Shown: positions 16,941 to 26,773 of the stretch, one piece after another | Position numbering within the stretch: position 1 is the first letter of the stretch | How the letters are laid out: the number at the start of each line of letters is the position of its first letter | Assembly: GCA_039930045.1 (NCBI GenBank) | Contig: JBDSQB010000007.1 | Location: 33,733-97,732 of the forward strand | Origin: Chthoniobacterales bacterium | Lineage (GTDB): Bacteria > Verrucomicrobiota > Verrucomicrobiia > Chthoniobacterales > DASVRZ01 | Direction: 5' to 3' | Length of the DNA stretch: 64,000 bases | Made by a program: the position numbers and the translations under genes | The notes under the pieces: generated by a model | Seen by the model: only the letters and a program-made list of their open reading frames with translations | Databases searched by the model: none | Told to the model about the DNA's origin: nothing

Positions 16941-17954
16941 ATGGAAGACGCCCTTAGGGAGATTCAAACCGGTGCACTCAACGACATCGCCGCCGCTGCT
17001 GATTTGGCCGCGCTGGAAACCCTGCGTGTCGCCCTCATGGGACGCTCCGGGAGCGTTTCCGTGATCGGCGAGCAGATGAAAACGGTGCCGAAAGAGCAGC
17101 GTCCGGTCTTTGGGAAATTGCTCAACGACACGCGCAACGCCATATCATTGGCACTCGAATCGAAACAGGCCGAACTCAACGCTGCCCGCGACGCGCAGGC
17201 CGTCTCCAGCATCGACGTCACGCTGCCCGCGCAGTCGCACCCGCAGCCCGGCGCATTGCATCCGGTCACGCAAATGCAGGACCGCGTCATCCAGATTTTT
17301 CGCCGGCTCGGTTTCGCCATGGCCGACGGCCCCGACATCGACGACGAGTGGCATTGCTTCGACGCGCTGAACACACCCGCCGACCACCCCGCGCGCAACG
17401 AGACCGACACCTATTATTTGCCCGATGGCCGATTGCTGCGGACACACACTTCGACCGTGCAGATTCGGACCATGGAAAATCAGCCGCCGCCTGTGCGGGT
17501 GATTTGCCCCGGAGCCGCCTATCGGCGCGACGAGGTGGATGCGACCCACCTCAACCAGTTCAACCAGATCGAAGGCCTCTACGTTGCGGAAAACGTCAGC
17601 CTCGCCGATCTCAAGGGCACGCTGGAATACTTCCTCCGCGAACTCCTCGGCGCGCAGACCGAGATTCGTTTTCGTCCGCATTTTTTCCCGTTCACCGAGC
17701 CCAGTTTCGAGGTAGACGCCAAGCTGCCCGGCACCAACAAATGGCTCGAACTCGCTGGCTGCGGCATGGTCGATCCGGCGGTTTTTGAGGCCATCAATCA
17801 ACGCCGGGGCGACAACGCCTTCGACCCGGAACGCGTCTCCGGTTTCGCCTTTGGCTTCGGCATCGACCGCCTCACTATGATCCTCACCGGCACCACCGAC
17901 ATCCGCATGTTAGTAGAAAACGACCTGCGCTACCTCCAGCAATTCCGGTCATGA
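16941..17954 (+). CDS. pheS: phenylalanine-tRNA ligase alpha subunit
   Basis: 337 residues, normal length. The class II motif regions are evident: ALHPVTQMQDRVIQIFRRLGF, NETDTYYLPDGRLLRTHTSTVQIRTM, GAAYRRDEVDATHLNQFNQIEG and the motif 3 region GFAFGFGIDRLTMI. It forms an alpha2-beta2 enzyme with PheT that charges tRNA-Phe. Its stop overlaps the pheT start by 4 bp. Confidence 0.97.
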   Translation: MEDALREIQTGALNDIAAAADLAALETLRVALMGRSGSVSVIGEQMKTVPKEQRPVFGKLLNDTRNAISLALESKQAELNAARDAQAVSSIDVTLPAQSHPQPGALHPVTQMQDRVIQIFRRLGFAMADGPDIDDEWHCFDALNTPADHPARNETDTYYLPDGRLLRTHTSTVQIRTMENQPPPVRVICPGAAYRRDEVDATHLNQFNQIEGLYVAENVSLADLKGTLEYFLRELLGAQTEIRFRPHFFPFTEPSFEVDAKLPGTNKWLELAGCGMVDPAVFEAINQRRGDNAFDPERVSGFAFGFGIDRLTMILTGTTDIRMLVENDLRYLQQFRS

Positions 17955-20290
17955 AAGTCTCACTCAACTGGCTGCGGGAATTTCTCCCGCTGACAAAAAC
18001 CAACGCCGAAATTTCCGACCTCCTCACCTTCGCCGGAGTGGAAGTCGAGGGCATCGAAACAAAAGGCGTCAACATCGCGAACGTCGTCGTTGCCCAAATC
18101 CAAAGATCCGAGCAACACCCAAACGCCGACCGCCTGAGCGTCTGCAAAGTCGATGACGGCAGCGGCGTCCCTCGTCAGATCGTTTGCGGCGCAAAAAACT
18201 ATCAAGTCGGCGACAAAATCCCACTCGCACTTCCCGGTGCGATCCTGCCTGGAGATTTCAAAATCAAAGTCGGCAAACTGCGCGGCATCGAAAGCGAAGG
18301 CATGATGTGCTCCGCCAAGGAACTCGGCATTTCCGAAGAATCCGCAGGCCTGCTCATCCTCTCGCCCGACGCTCCAATCGGAACTGAAATCGGGAAATTG
18401 TTTCCAGCAGACACGATCTTCGATTTGGAAATCACCCCGAATCGTGCCGACTTGCTCAGTCATCGTGGGATTGCACGCGAGTTAGGTGCGATTCTCGGGA
18501 TTCCAATCGAACTTCCCTCAAAAAACGACGTCCCGTCGAATGCTCGCTTCCCAGTCAGAATCGAATCTAACTCCGCTCTCTTTTATAGCGGGCGCATGGT
18601 TAGAAACGTAACAGTCGGCCCGAGCCCAGAGTGGTTGGTTAACAAACTCCAATCCGTCGGCCTGCGCTCGATCAACAACGTCGTCGATGTCACCAACTTC
18701 GTGATGTTAGAAATGGGCCAGCCGCTCCATGCGTTTGACCTGGCCAAAGTGGATTGTGGCATTGTTGTCCGAAACGCCGCCGATGGTGAAAAATTCCTCG
18801 CCCTCGATGGCCGTGAATACACTCTAACTCCGCTGGACTTAGTCATCGCTGACGAATCAAAAGCGCTCGCCATCGCCGGAGTCATGGGTGGTCAGGACAG
18901 CGGCGTTTCCGCCTCCACAACGGATGTGCTGTTAGAAAGCGCCCTCTTTCGCTCTACTAACATCCGTCGCACTTCGCGCGTGCTCGGGCTCGCCAGCGAC
19001 TCTTCGTATCGCTTCGAGCGCGGCGTCGATCCGGGCCAGCTTCTCGCCGCCTCGGCGCGTGCCTGCCAATTACTAGAAGAGATTGCCGGTGGCCAGGCTG
19101 AACCTGTACTTTCCATGGCTGGCGAATTACCGCCGCTGGAATGGACTGTTAGTCTCCGCAACGACCGCTGCCGCCAATTGTTAGGAGCACCGATTTCTGA
19201 CGAGCGCATTCAGCAAATTTTGAGCGGACTTGGATTGCAATCTGGCGTTGGCAACGAATGGAAAATCCCCTCGTTTCGCGCCGATCTCACTCGCGAAGTC
19301 GATCTTATCGAGGAAGTCGCGCGCGTCCAAGGCATCCAGAGCATCCCGGGAAAATCAGGCGGATTCGCTGCTCCGATTTCCGACGTGGATCGTCTCTATG
19401 ATTTCCAGATGGGTCTCAAGCGCGCTTTGGCTACTCGTGGCTTTTCCGAGGCACGCACGTTATCGCTGCGTCCGGCGAATGAAACGGCGCTCCGAACTGA
19501 GGCAGCGCTGAGAGTGCGTAATCCGCTGACGGAAGACCAGACGTGGTTTCGCGAGAGTCTCGTCGCTGGATTGCTAACCGTCGCCGAGTTCAATCAGCGC
19601 ATGGGTGCGAGTTCCATCCGACTCGTTGAGACGGGTCGCGTCTTCAAAAAAACTGCGTCGAGTTCCATCGAAATCTTCACGCTGGGTTTGTTAGTTACAG
19701 GTCAGGACACGCAGAGCGACTGGCGCAAAACATCGCAGCCGCTCGATTTCTTCGCTTTGAAAGCCGATGTTAGCAGCCTGGTTGCGGCTCCGCTGGAGTT
19801 CGTCGCAGCCACCCATCCGGCAGCCGTTCTCGCCGCAGACATTTCCATCGCCGGAAAAAAAATCGGCTGGATCGGACAGCTTCAACCCGCACTCGTTCGC
19901 GACTCCGGTGTGAAGACTCCCGTTTACGTGGCGGAGATCGATCTGGCCGCATTGTTAGGAGCGTTGCCCGCGACGCGGCTATTTTCTGCGTTGCCAAAAT
20001 ATCCGGCAGTCACGCGCGACATTGCGATGTTAGCTCCGCTGACGCTGACGCATTCCGAAGTCGAAGCCGCATTGCTCGGGGCCAACGATCCGTTGCTTCG
20101 CGATGTCGCCATTTTCGATCTCTTCACCGACTCGACTGGAGCCAAAATTCCGGCGGATAAAAAGTCGCTCGCCTACTCGCTCACCTACCGCGCCGACGAC
20201 CGCACCCTCACCCAGGACGAAGTCAATACCGCCCACGCCCGGCTGAAAAATCGGCTGGTGGAATCGTGCGGCGTCACGCTGCGGGAATAG
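17951..20290 (+). CDS. pheT: phenylalanine-tRNA ligase beta subunit
   Basis: 779 residues. The start MKVSLNWLREFLPL is canonical, followed by the EMAP/OB tRNA-binding domain (VVVAQIQRSEQHPNADRLSVCKVD), B3/B4 editing domain, B5, the synthetase-like core and a C-terminal anticodon-binding FDX-ACB domain (FSALPKYPAVTRDIAML). Translationally coupled to pheS. Its end overlaps the convergent MBL gene by 17 bp. Confidence 0.97.
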   Translation: MKVSLNWLREFLPLTKTNAEISDLLTFAGVEVEGIETKGVNIANVVVAQIQRSEQHPNADRLSVCKVDDGSGVPRQIVCGAKNYQVGDKIPLALPGAILPGDFKIKVGKLRGIESEGMMCSAKELGISEESAGLLILSPDAPIGTEIGKLFPADTIFDLEITPNRADLLSHRGIARELGAILGIPIELPSKNDVPSNARFPVRIESNSALFYSGRMVRNVTVGPSPEWLVNKLQSVGLRSINNVVDVTNFVMLEMGQPLHAFDLAKVDCGIVVRNAADGEKFLALDGREYTLTPLDLVIADESKALAIAGVMGGQDSGVSASTTDVLLESALFRSTNIRRTSRVLGLASDSSYRFERGVDPGQLLAASARACQLLEEIAGGQAEPVLSMAGELPPLEWTVSLRNDRCRQLLGAPISDERIQQILSGLGLQSGVGNEWKIPSFRADLTREVDLIEEVARVQGIQSIPGKSGGFAAPISDVDRLYDFQMGLKRALATRGFSEARTLSLRPANETALRTEAALRVRNPLTEDQTWFRESLVAGLLTVAEFNQRMGASSIRLVETGRVFKKTASSSIEIFTLGLLVTGQDTQSDWRKTSQPLDFFALKADVSSLVAAPLEFVAATHPAAVLAADISIAGKKIGWIGQLQPALVRDSGVKTPVYVAEIDLAALLGALPATRLFSALPKYPAVTRDIAMLAPLTLTHSEVEAALLGANDPLLRDVAIFDLFTDSTGAKIPADKKSLAYSLTYRADDRTLTQDEVNTAHARLKNRLVESCGVTLRE

Positions 20291-21152
20291 GCACGACAAA
20301 CGTCTCGCCGACATCGACGGACAGGAGGCGCTCGGGCTCGCTGGCAAAGGCGGCTCGGATGCGGTGGGCCGGTTCGTCCATCCGCTCGGAACTGAGTTTG
20401 AAGGTTTGGTGGTGGACGGGGACGAAGTGTTTCGCGCCCGCAGCCTCAGCCATGGCGTGAGCCTGCTCGGGATTGCAATGCGCCCGAATCCACGGGTCGT
20501 AAGCGCCGATGGGCATGAGGATGAGATCGATATTTTGGCCATTGGCACCGAGGTGGCGGAAGGCGTCGGTCATCGCAGTGTCGCCGGAGTAAAAGACGCG
20601 GCGGCCGGATTTCTCCAACACATAGCCGTTGTAGCCGCGATGCTCGTCGCGCAACATCCGCGCTCCCCAATGTTTCACCTCGATGCCGGTGATGGCGATG
20701 GAACCCGACTGTAACTTGAGCGTGAGGGTTTGGTTCCAATGCAACTCGTGGACGTGGTGGAAACGGCGCAGGAGATCGGACGTGTGACGGGCGGTGACGA
20801 TCTGCGTGTCGCGCGGAAAGTGCCGCAAACTGGAGAGATCGAAGTGGTCGAAATGCGCGTGGCTGAGGACGATGAGATCGATCTTGGGGAGTTCGCGAAT
20901 GGAGAGAGCAGGGCGCAAATAGCGTTTCGGACCGAGAACGAACGGGCTCCAGCCGGGTCCGGCTCGCATGGAAAAAACCGGGTCGGTAAGCACCCAGGAG
21001 CCGAGGAAATTCAGCAAAACGGTGGAGTGGCCGAGGCAGGCACCGGTGATTTTCTCATTCGACCACGACGCCGGCGTGGGACGATGCGGCGCGGGTGGAA
21101 CGGAGCGAAAACTGTCGAGAAAAAGCTGGCGAAGAATGCGGGTGCGGGCCAT
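20274..21152 (-). CDS. MBL-fold metallo-hydrolase (UlaG/NAPE-PLD-like)
   Basis: 292 residues. Metal ligands are visible: LSHAHFDHFD (HxHxDH variant HAHFDH), later GDTAM and PVHH near the C-terminus, plus the leading LGHSTVLLNFLGSWVLTDPVF typical of the lactonase/NAPE-PLD-like branch. It hydrolyses an ester, phosphodiester or lactone of unknown identity. Convergent with pheT and slightly overlapping it. Confidence 0.85.
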   Translation of the reverse strand: MARTRILRQLFLDSFRSVPPAPHRPTPASWSNEKITGACLGHSTVLLNFLGSWVLTDPVFSMRAGPGWSPFVLGPKRYLRPALSIRELPKIDLIVLSHAHFDHFDLSSLRHFPRDTQIVTARHTSDLLRRFHHVHELHWNQTLTLKLQSGSIAITGIEVKHWGARMLRDEHRGYNGYVLEKSGRRVFYSGDTAMTDAFRHLGANGQNIDLILMPIGAYDPWIRAHCNPEQAHAMAEAAGAKHFVPVHHQTFKLSSERMDEPAHRIRAAFASEPERLLSVDVGETFVVPIPAA

Positions 21153-21173
21153 GGGCGGCGCAACCTAGCACAC

Positions 21174-23018
21174 TTACTCGGGCAAAATGAGCGCGGCCTG
21201 GCGGTCGATGCCGGCGCGGGCATAATCGCTGCCGGGGTAGAGGCTTTGCGCCTTGAGATACCACGAAAGACTGGAGCCGGGCTGGTTTTGTTTCTCGAGC
21301 TGCTCAGCGGTGCGGAGGGTTTTCACGAAGTCCGAGGCCTCGGTGGTGAGGTTGGCGCGGACTTGGTTGAGTTTATTGTCATTGGGATATTTCTGGTAAA
21401 CCTGCTCGACGTTTTCCCAGGCTCCAGCGTAGTCGCCGCGCTTCTCGATTTCCTCGGCCCTCATGAGTGCGCCCTCGATGGTTTGCATGGCGTCGAGCAC
21501 TTCCTGGAGCTGTTTCTGACGCTCCGGATAGAGCGCGGCGGCGGCGATGAAGCGGACGCGGTCGTCGTAAATCCGGCGATATTCCTTGCGGCCAAGGAGT
21601 TCGTCGAGGAGGTCGAGCGCCTCGAGTTGCACGTCGGCCTGTTTGAAGATGATCCCGGAAACCTCGGCGAGCGCAGGGTTGCGCGGCCAAAGCTCGGTCG
21701 CCTCCTTGAGCTCCGACTCCAGCGTCACGCGATCACCGCTCGCGGCGGCGTTTTTGGCCTTGGCGAGATGCATTCCGGCGACGGTCTTGGCGGTCTGGAT
21801 GGCAGCCATCGGCTTCGAGGAATCGAAGTCGTGCGCCATCGTTTCGAGATCCTTCACAAGCTTTTCGGCCAGCGCGTAATCCTTCACATCGAGCGCGGAG
21901 ACGAGCTGATAACTCGACTGGCTAAACTTCAGCGCCTGCCGTTTTTTATCGCGGGAAAGCGTGCGGAACTCCGGCATGTACTCGCCGACGATAAAGCCCT
22001 CGCCGAGACGTTTGGTGGCGCTTTCCAGCTCGTCTTTCGTCAGAAGAAATTCATACGCCTGAATGCTTTCCCGGCAGTCGCGGATCGCTTCGTTGGCCAT
22101 GCTATCGAGCGTGCCCACCGTCGGCGGCATCCCGGTCGTTTTGGAGAATAGATTCTTGGCGTCTTTGCCCATTCGCATCGTCGTGTCGCCATCGCGGAAA
22201 ACATTGCGATAAAACCGCGTCGCAATCAGGACATGCTGATACCGCCGCTGAAAAAACAACTGAGCGCAGAGCGATTGCATCTCGATCTTCGCCTGCAACG
22301 CCGACAATTCCTTCTTGGCCTGATTCGCCAGCACGAGCGCCTTGATCTCGGCGAGCCGCGTCACATACGGCTGCATCCGCGTATCGCGTTTCATGTCCTG
22401 ATTTTTTTTGTAAACCTCCTGGGTCGCGGCATTGGCGCTGGTCGGCGGCGCATCGGTGAGGGCCATCTGGGAAGCCATGCCGGCGTTCCATTCCACGGCT
22501 TTTTGCTCCGTCAGCAGGGCATCATTGGCCTGTTGCAGACGCTGGCGCTCATTTTGCGCGCTCCAAGCTGAATAAACTGCGTCCGCTATCGAGTCGCAAA
22601 GCCGCGCGTCGGTGTCGAAGGCACTCGCTTGCGGCAGCAAACGAAACGCCTCATCCAGACTCTGCGGATTGACTTTGGACGGGGCGAGCTTGTCGAGGAT
22701 GGAGGCCAGAATCGCCTGATATTTCTTGTCCGCCTCCGTGGTTTCCTCCGGGGCATTGAGATATTTCTCGAAGCGGGCGTTGAAGAGCCGGTTGTCGTTG
22801 ATGTTCCACGACTTCCCATTCCATGAAAAAACCTCCGTGTGCGGATCGAAGCTGGGGATGTCGCCGTTGCCTTTCGGAGCGCTGCTCGCTCCGCCGGAAG
22901 CCGGGGCGGATTGTGCGGCAGGCGCAGGCTGGGCCGGCGGAGCCTCCAAGGGAGCCTGAGCGAAAACGACCGCCATCAGCATCCAACTCGAACCTAGAAA
23001 AACGGGGGCGACTTTCAT
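21174..23018 (-). CDS. secreted alpha-helical repeat protein, function unknown
   Basis: 614 residues with a signal peptide (MKVAPVFLGSSWMLMAVVFAQA) and an Ala/Pro-rich linker. The body is helical with TPR-like C-terminal repeats, including LYPERQKQLQEVLDAMQTIEG, DYAGAWENVEQVYQKYPNDNKL and SLSWYLKAQSLYPGSDYARAG. I do not recognise a named family. The start overlaps the stop of the upstream small membrane protein by 4 bp, so the two are likely made and used together in the periplasm. Confidence 0.75.
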   Translation of the reverse strand: MKVAPVFLGSSWMLMAVVFAQAPLEAPPAQPAPAAQSAPASGGASSAPKGNGDIPSFDPHTEVFSWNGKSWNINDNRLFNARFEKYLNAPEETTEADKKYQAILASILDKLAPSKVNPQSLDEAFRLLPQASAFDTDARLCDSIADAVYSAWSAQNERQRLQQANDALLTEQKAVEWNAGMASQMALTDAPPTSANAATQEVYKKNQDMKRDTRMQPYVTRLAEIKALVLANQAKKELSALQAKIEMQSLCAQLFFQRRYQHVLIATRFYRNVFRDGDTTMRMGKDAKNLFSKTTGMPPTVGTLDSMANEAIRDCRESIQAYEFLLTKDELESATKRLGEGFIVGEYMPEFRTLSRDKKRQALKFSQSSYQLVSALDVKDYALAEKLVKDLETMAHDFDSSKPMAAIQTAKTVAGMHLAKAKNAAASGDRVTLESELKEATELWPRNPALAEVSGIIFKQADVQLEALDLLDELLGRKEYRRIYDDRVRFIAAAALYPERQKQLQEVLDAMQTIEGALMRAEEIEKRGDYAGAWENVEQVYQKYPNDNKLNQVRANLTTEASDFVKTLRTAEQLEKQNQPGSSLSWYLKAQSLYPGSDYARAGIDRQAALILPE

Positions 23019-23413
23019 ACTTTTCGGAGTTCGTCCACGTGCAGAATGCCGTTTTCATCGACGGTCAATCGAATGGCAAAGGTCTGCCCGCGCTGGATGT
23101 TCATGCTGTTCAGCGACTGCGGCACGAGCACCGGCAGCACACTTTTATTGGCATCGTCCACATCGATGGAAAAGAGCCGCCCGGAGCGGTTGCCGCGAAT
23201 GAAATTGCGGATCGTGCCCGTTACGCGATAAGTGTTGCCGCGCAGACTATTGGCATTTTCGAGATAGAGCTGCGTGTCGAGGATCGCTGTCGTGCGATAC
23301 GGGTCCTGCACATTGCGGAAAAGGGTGAGACCGCCGGCGATGGCGAGCACCACCAGCAAGACGCTGGCGGCGATCCAGCCGGGATGAATTTTAGAACTGG
23401 CTCTGCGTGACAT
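23015..23413 (-). CDS. small membrane-anchored protein with a beta-rich domain, unknown function
   Basis: 132 residues from ATG 23413 (MSRRASSKIH). The longer open frame upstream is not needed. A transmembrane helix (WIAASVLLVVLAIAGGLTLF) is followed by a soluble domain of alternating strands (NTYRVTGTIRNFIRG...LFSIDVDD...VLVPQSL), suggestive of an OB-like fold. Translationally coupled to the downstream helical-repeat gene. No enzymatic motif. Confidence 0.7.
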   Translation of the reverse strand: MSRRASSKIHPGWIAASVLLVVLAIAGGLTLFRNVQDPYRTTAILDTQLYLENANSLRGNTYRVTGTIRNFIRGNRSGRLFSIDVDDANKSVLPVLVPQSLNSMNIQRGQTFAIRLTVDENGILHVDELRKV

Positions 23414-23465
23414 GAGGGGATGAAACCAAAGTAGCCAACGTGGCACCGGGTGGCAATCCGGTTGT

Positions 23466-25385
23466 TCAGACTAAAATGCGCCGCACTTCGGCCAGCGCAA
23501 GCAGCGGCCAGTTGATGCGGTAGGAATCGTAGCGCAGGTAGAAGACGCCGGGGAAACCGGTGCCGGTGGTGTCGGGTTCGTGCCAGTCGCCGGCGGGTTG
23601 CTGGGTTCGGAGGAGCCAGTGCGCGCCGCGCAGGATGCGGGAACGGTCGGGCTCGTGGGCGGCGCAGAGTCCCATTAGCGCCCAAGCGGTTTGTGAGGCG
23701 GTGCCGGTGCCTTTGCCGCGCGTGGTGGGATCGAGATAGGACGCCGCCGTTTCTCCCCAACTCCCGTCTTCGTTCTGGCAACTCTCCAGCCAGTCGCGCG
23801 CACGGACAAGCCACGGTTCGCGCATGTCGTGGCCAAAGGCGGCCAAACCGCGGAGGACTTGCCACGTGCCGTAAATGTAGTTCACGCCCCAGCGTCCATA
23901 CCACGAGCCATCGGCCTCCTGCGTGCGGCGCAGATAGGCAATGGCCTTTTTGATCCGGGTTCCATCCGTATCAGGGCAATGTCCTAACACTTCCAGGACT
24001 CGTGCCGTGAGGTCGCTGCACTCGGGGTCGATGATGGAGTTGTGATCCGCAAACGGCACTTCCTCCAGCCAGCGATCGGTAACATCGCGATCAAAGGCCG
24101 CCCAGCCGCCATTGCGACATTGAAAAGCCAGTAACCAATCCATCGCGCGAGCCGTGAGCGGAGTTCCATCCCATTCTGGGAAACGGGCGAGTGCTAACAA
24201 CACCATCGCGGTGTCGTCGGTGTCGGGATAGTAGATGTTAGAAAACTCAAAGGCCCAGCCTGCGGACTCAATGTTAGGAATGCGCTTCGCCCAATCGCCC
24301 GCGAATCTAACCTCGCGAGAAACTAACCAATTCACAGCGCGAGTTAGACGCGGATCATTCTCCGAAATGCCCGATTCGCGCAAGGCGATGAGATTGATCG
24401 CAGTGTCCCAAACTGGCGAGAGACACGGCTGGATGCGGAAGTTGTTAGGTTCGTCGATGAAGAGTCCGCGCATGTCGGCGTCGGCTTTGCGGGCGAGGGG
24501 ATGATCGCGTTCGTAGCCGAGACATTGCAGGGCGATCATCGAGTTCAGCATCGCTGGGAAAATCGCGCCGAGTCCGTCGGAACCTTCGCCCATGCGCTCG
24601 ATCATCCAGTTTTTGGCACGAGTTAGGGCGGACTCACGCCAGGGTGGCGGGGGCAGTTTTTCGGTGAGCTTGAGTGCGCGATTCCAGAAGAGAAAAAAGT
24701 TGCGCCAGGCGAGGAGCTTGCGGTCGCGCGGGAGTGAGAGATCGGTGTTTTCGTGGCCGACCGGATACAACTCGTGCAGTTGCAAGTGCGCCGGAAGATT
24801 TCTCACGGGCTTGAAATGATTGATGATGGCCAGCGGCACTAACATCGTGCGGCTCCAGGCGGAGACCTTGTGCAGGTTGAAGAAAAACCAGTCGGGAAAA
24901 AGCATGATCTCCAGCGGAATGGCTGGGAGATATTCCCACGGGAATTGTCCCAGCAAGGCGAGGTAGAGCTTGCTGTAAGTATTCATCGCCGGGATGCCGC
25001 CGAGCCGCAAAATCTGATTGCGCGCCTCGGTCATCCACAGCGCATCAGGCGAATCGCCTGCCAGCTTGAGTGCATAGTAAGCCTTGATCGTCGCGTTGAT
25101 TTCCGGCGGACCGCCGTGATAGATATTCCAGCCGCCACCCTCGAGAGCGCGACTCCTAACATGGTCCGCGCACTTCGTTTGCAAGTCGAGTTCCATTCGA
25201 TTCGACCAATGCAGATAGAGAATCCAGTCAGCGCAAAGCGTGGCATCGACGGCCAGTTCGTGAATCCAATAACCCTCGGGTTGCAGTCGAGTTAGAAGGT
25301 AATCTTGCGCGGCGGCAATGGCCTCATCAATCGGGAAAAGACTGGCAGGTTCGTTGTTAGCAGCCTGCCGCCCGGCGGCGTTCAT
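23466..25385 (-). CDS. shc: squalene-hopene cyclase
   Basis: 639 residues from ATG 25385, chosen because it overlaps the hpnH stop as ATGA. The catalytic acid motif DTDDTA is near residue 387. QW repeats include QCRNGGWAAFD, QEADGSWYGRWG, QNEDGSWGE and QQPAGDW. It cyclises squalene to hopene/hopanol on the cytoplasmic membrane, giving sterol-like lipids. Directly downstream of hpnH, which extends the hopene product. Confidence 0.95.
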   Translation of the reverse strand: MNAAGRQAANNEPASLFPIDEAIAAAQDYLLTRLQPEGYWIHELAVDATLCADWILYLHWSNRMELDLQTKCADHVRSRALEGGGWNIYHGGPPEINATIKAYYALKLAGDSPDALWMTEARNQILRLGGIPAMNTYSKLYLALLGQFPWEYLPAIPLEIMLFPDWFFFNLHKVSAWSRTMLVPLAIINHFKPVRNLPAHLQLHELYPVGHENTDLSLPRDRKLLAWRNFFLFWNRALKLTEKLPPPPWRESALTRAKNWMIERMGEGSDGLGAIFPAMLNSMIALQCLGYERDHPLARKADADMRGLFIDEPNNFRIQPCLSPVWDTAINLIALRESGISENDPRLTRAVNWLVSREVRFAGDWAKRIPNIESAGWAFEFSNIYYPDTDDTAMVLLALARFPEWDGTPLTARAMDWLLAFQCRNGGWAAFDRDVTDRWLEEVPFADHNSIIDPECSDLTARVLEVLGHCPDTDGTRIKKAIAYLRRTQEADGSWYGRWGVNYIYGTWQVLRGLAAFGHDMREPWLVRARDWLESCQNEDGSWGETAASYLDPTTRGKGTGTASQTAWALMGLCAAHEPDRSRILRGAHWLLRTQQPAGDWHEPDTTGTGFPGVFYLRYDSYRINWPLLALAEVRRILV

Positions 25386-26635
25386 GGATGCGGCAGCAGA
25401 GTCGGTTGCGAGACGGGTTTCCACGGATTCACCTCGCGCGGAATTGGATTAGGCTTCGCGCCGAAGTTGAATTTGATGTTCTTCCAGTTGTCGCCGGGTT
25501 GAGAGTCGATGCCTAAAGTGGCGGAAGGTTCGTAGCCGCAATGCATCATGCAATTCTCGCAGCGCGGATCGCGGGCCTGACCATCGACCACTCCGTATTT
25601 TTCCCACTGAACTTTGTCGAGCAATTCCTGATAGCTAGGATAGTGGCCGTCGGTCATCAGATAACATGGCGCTTTCCAGCCACGAATGTTGCGCGTGGGG
25701 ATGGCCCAGGCCGAGCAGCGCAACTGGCGTTTGCCGCTGAGAAACTCGAAGTAAATGGGAGTTCCCAGCAAATTATACTCCCGCGCCCAGCGTTCGATGT
25801 TCTGGAATTTCTCGATGGTTAGCTTGCGAGTAAGAAAGAAATCCTCGGGGGCGAGTCCGAGTCGTTTCTGCATGTCCTTCTTCGCCGCGTCGTATTCATA
25901 GCCGGGGCTGATGGTGTGTCCATCGACGCCCAGCGTGGCTAGAAACGCAAACAAATCCTCGATCTCGGTCATGTTAGTTTCTTGATAGACGGTTGTGTTA
26001 GTAGCGACTTGATAACCTAACAATTTCGCCATGCGAATCGCGGCGATGCATTCCTTGAAAACACCTTCGCGTTCCACGATGATGTCGTGCGTGGCTTCCA
26101 ATCCATCGAGATGGACATTCCAATAGAGCCAGCCGCTCGGGGCGATGGTGGGCGAGTTGAATTTTTTCGGTCCGAGTCGAATGGAAGTCGCCTCGTCGTC
26201 GCTGATGAGTTGCGAGGTGAGGAGTTCCGCGATGCGCTGGTTCACCCAATCGGGGCGGCGAACGAATTCAGCCGCGAGCCACTGGCGCATTTTCTTCCGC
26301 ATGAAGACGCCGTTCGTGCAGATGTAAACGATCCGGTTCTGTTCGCGCAATCCTGCGACCAGCTGCTCGATCTCGGGGTAAATCAGCGGTTCGCCGCCGC
26401 AGATGGAGATCATCGGCGCGTCGCATTCCGCCGCTGCGGCGAGGCAGTCGGCCAGCGGCATGACGTCTTTCATCGACGTGGAATATTCGCGAATGCGCCC
26501 GCAGCCGGTGCAGGAAAGGTTGCAGGTGTGGAGCGGCTCGAGCTGGAGCACGGTGGCGAACTTCGGAGTTTTGCGAAGCTTGTGCCGGACAATGTGGGAA
26601 GCGAATTTAAGAGTCAGCGGCAGAGGAAATCTCAT
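25382..26635 (-). CDS. hpnH: adenosylhopene transferase HpnH, radical SAM
   Basis: 417 residues. The Fe-S cluster motif CNLSCTGC has Cys38, Cys42 and Cys45, followed by ICGGEP for SAM binding. The C-terminal half carries an additional Cys cluster (CENCMMHCGYEP). HpnH couples the 5'-deoxyadenosyl radical to hopene, the first step to extended hopanoids. Upstream of and overlapping shc, so both enzymes come from one transcript. Somewhat longer than many HpnH proteins. Confidence 0.93.
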   Translation of the reverse strand: MRFPLPLTLKFASHIVRHKLRKTPKFATVLQLEPLHTCNLSCTGCGRIREYSTSMKDVMPLADCLAAAAECDAPMISICGGEPLIYPEIEQLVAGLREQNRIVYICTNGVFMRKKMRQWLAAEFVRRPDWVNQRIAELLTSQLISDDEATSIRLGPKKFNSPTIAPSGWLYWNVHLDGLEATHDIIVEREGVFKECIAAIRMAKLLGYQVATNTTVYQETNMTEIEDLFAFLATLGVDGHTISPGYEYDAAKKDMQKRLGLAPEDFFLTRKLTIEKFQNIERWAREYNLLGTPIYFEFLSGKRQLRCSAWAIPTRNIRGWKAPCYLMTDGHYPSYQELLDKVQWEKYGVVDGQARDPRCENCMMHCGYEPSATLGIDSQPGDNWKNIKFNFGAKPNPIPREVNPWKPVSQPTLLPHP

Positions 26636-26773
26636 GGGTTACGATTGTGCAAACGGTATGGGGGAGGTCAGAGGTGTCAACGGCGAAAGTGGATGCGTTG
26701 CAGACAGTTACCTAGAATTTATCCCGCTGGATCATGTCGTAAAAGAGGCCGGACGCGACGCGATTTCCAGGAT

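Noticed and set aside
20730..22151. 473-codon plus-strand frame
   Set aside because: Antisense to the MBL and helical-repeat genes; no domain, composition typical of a shadow frame.
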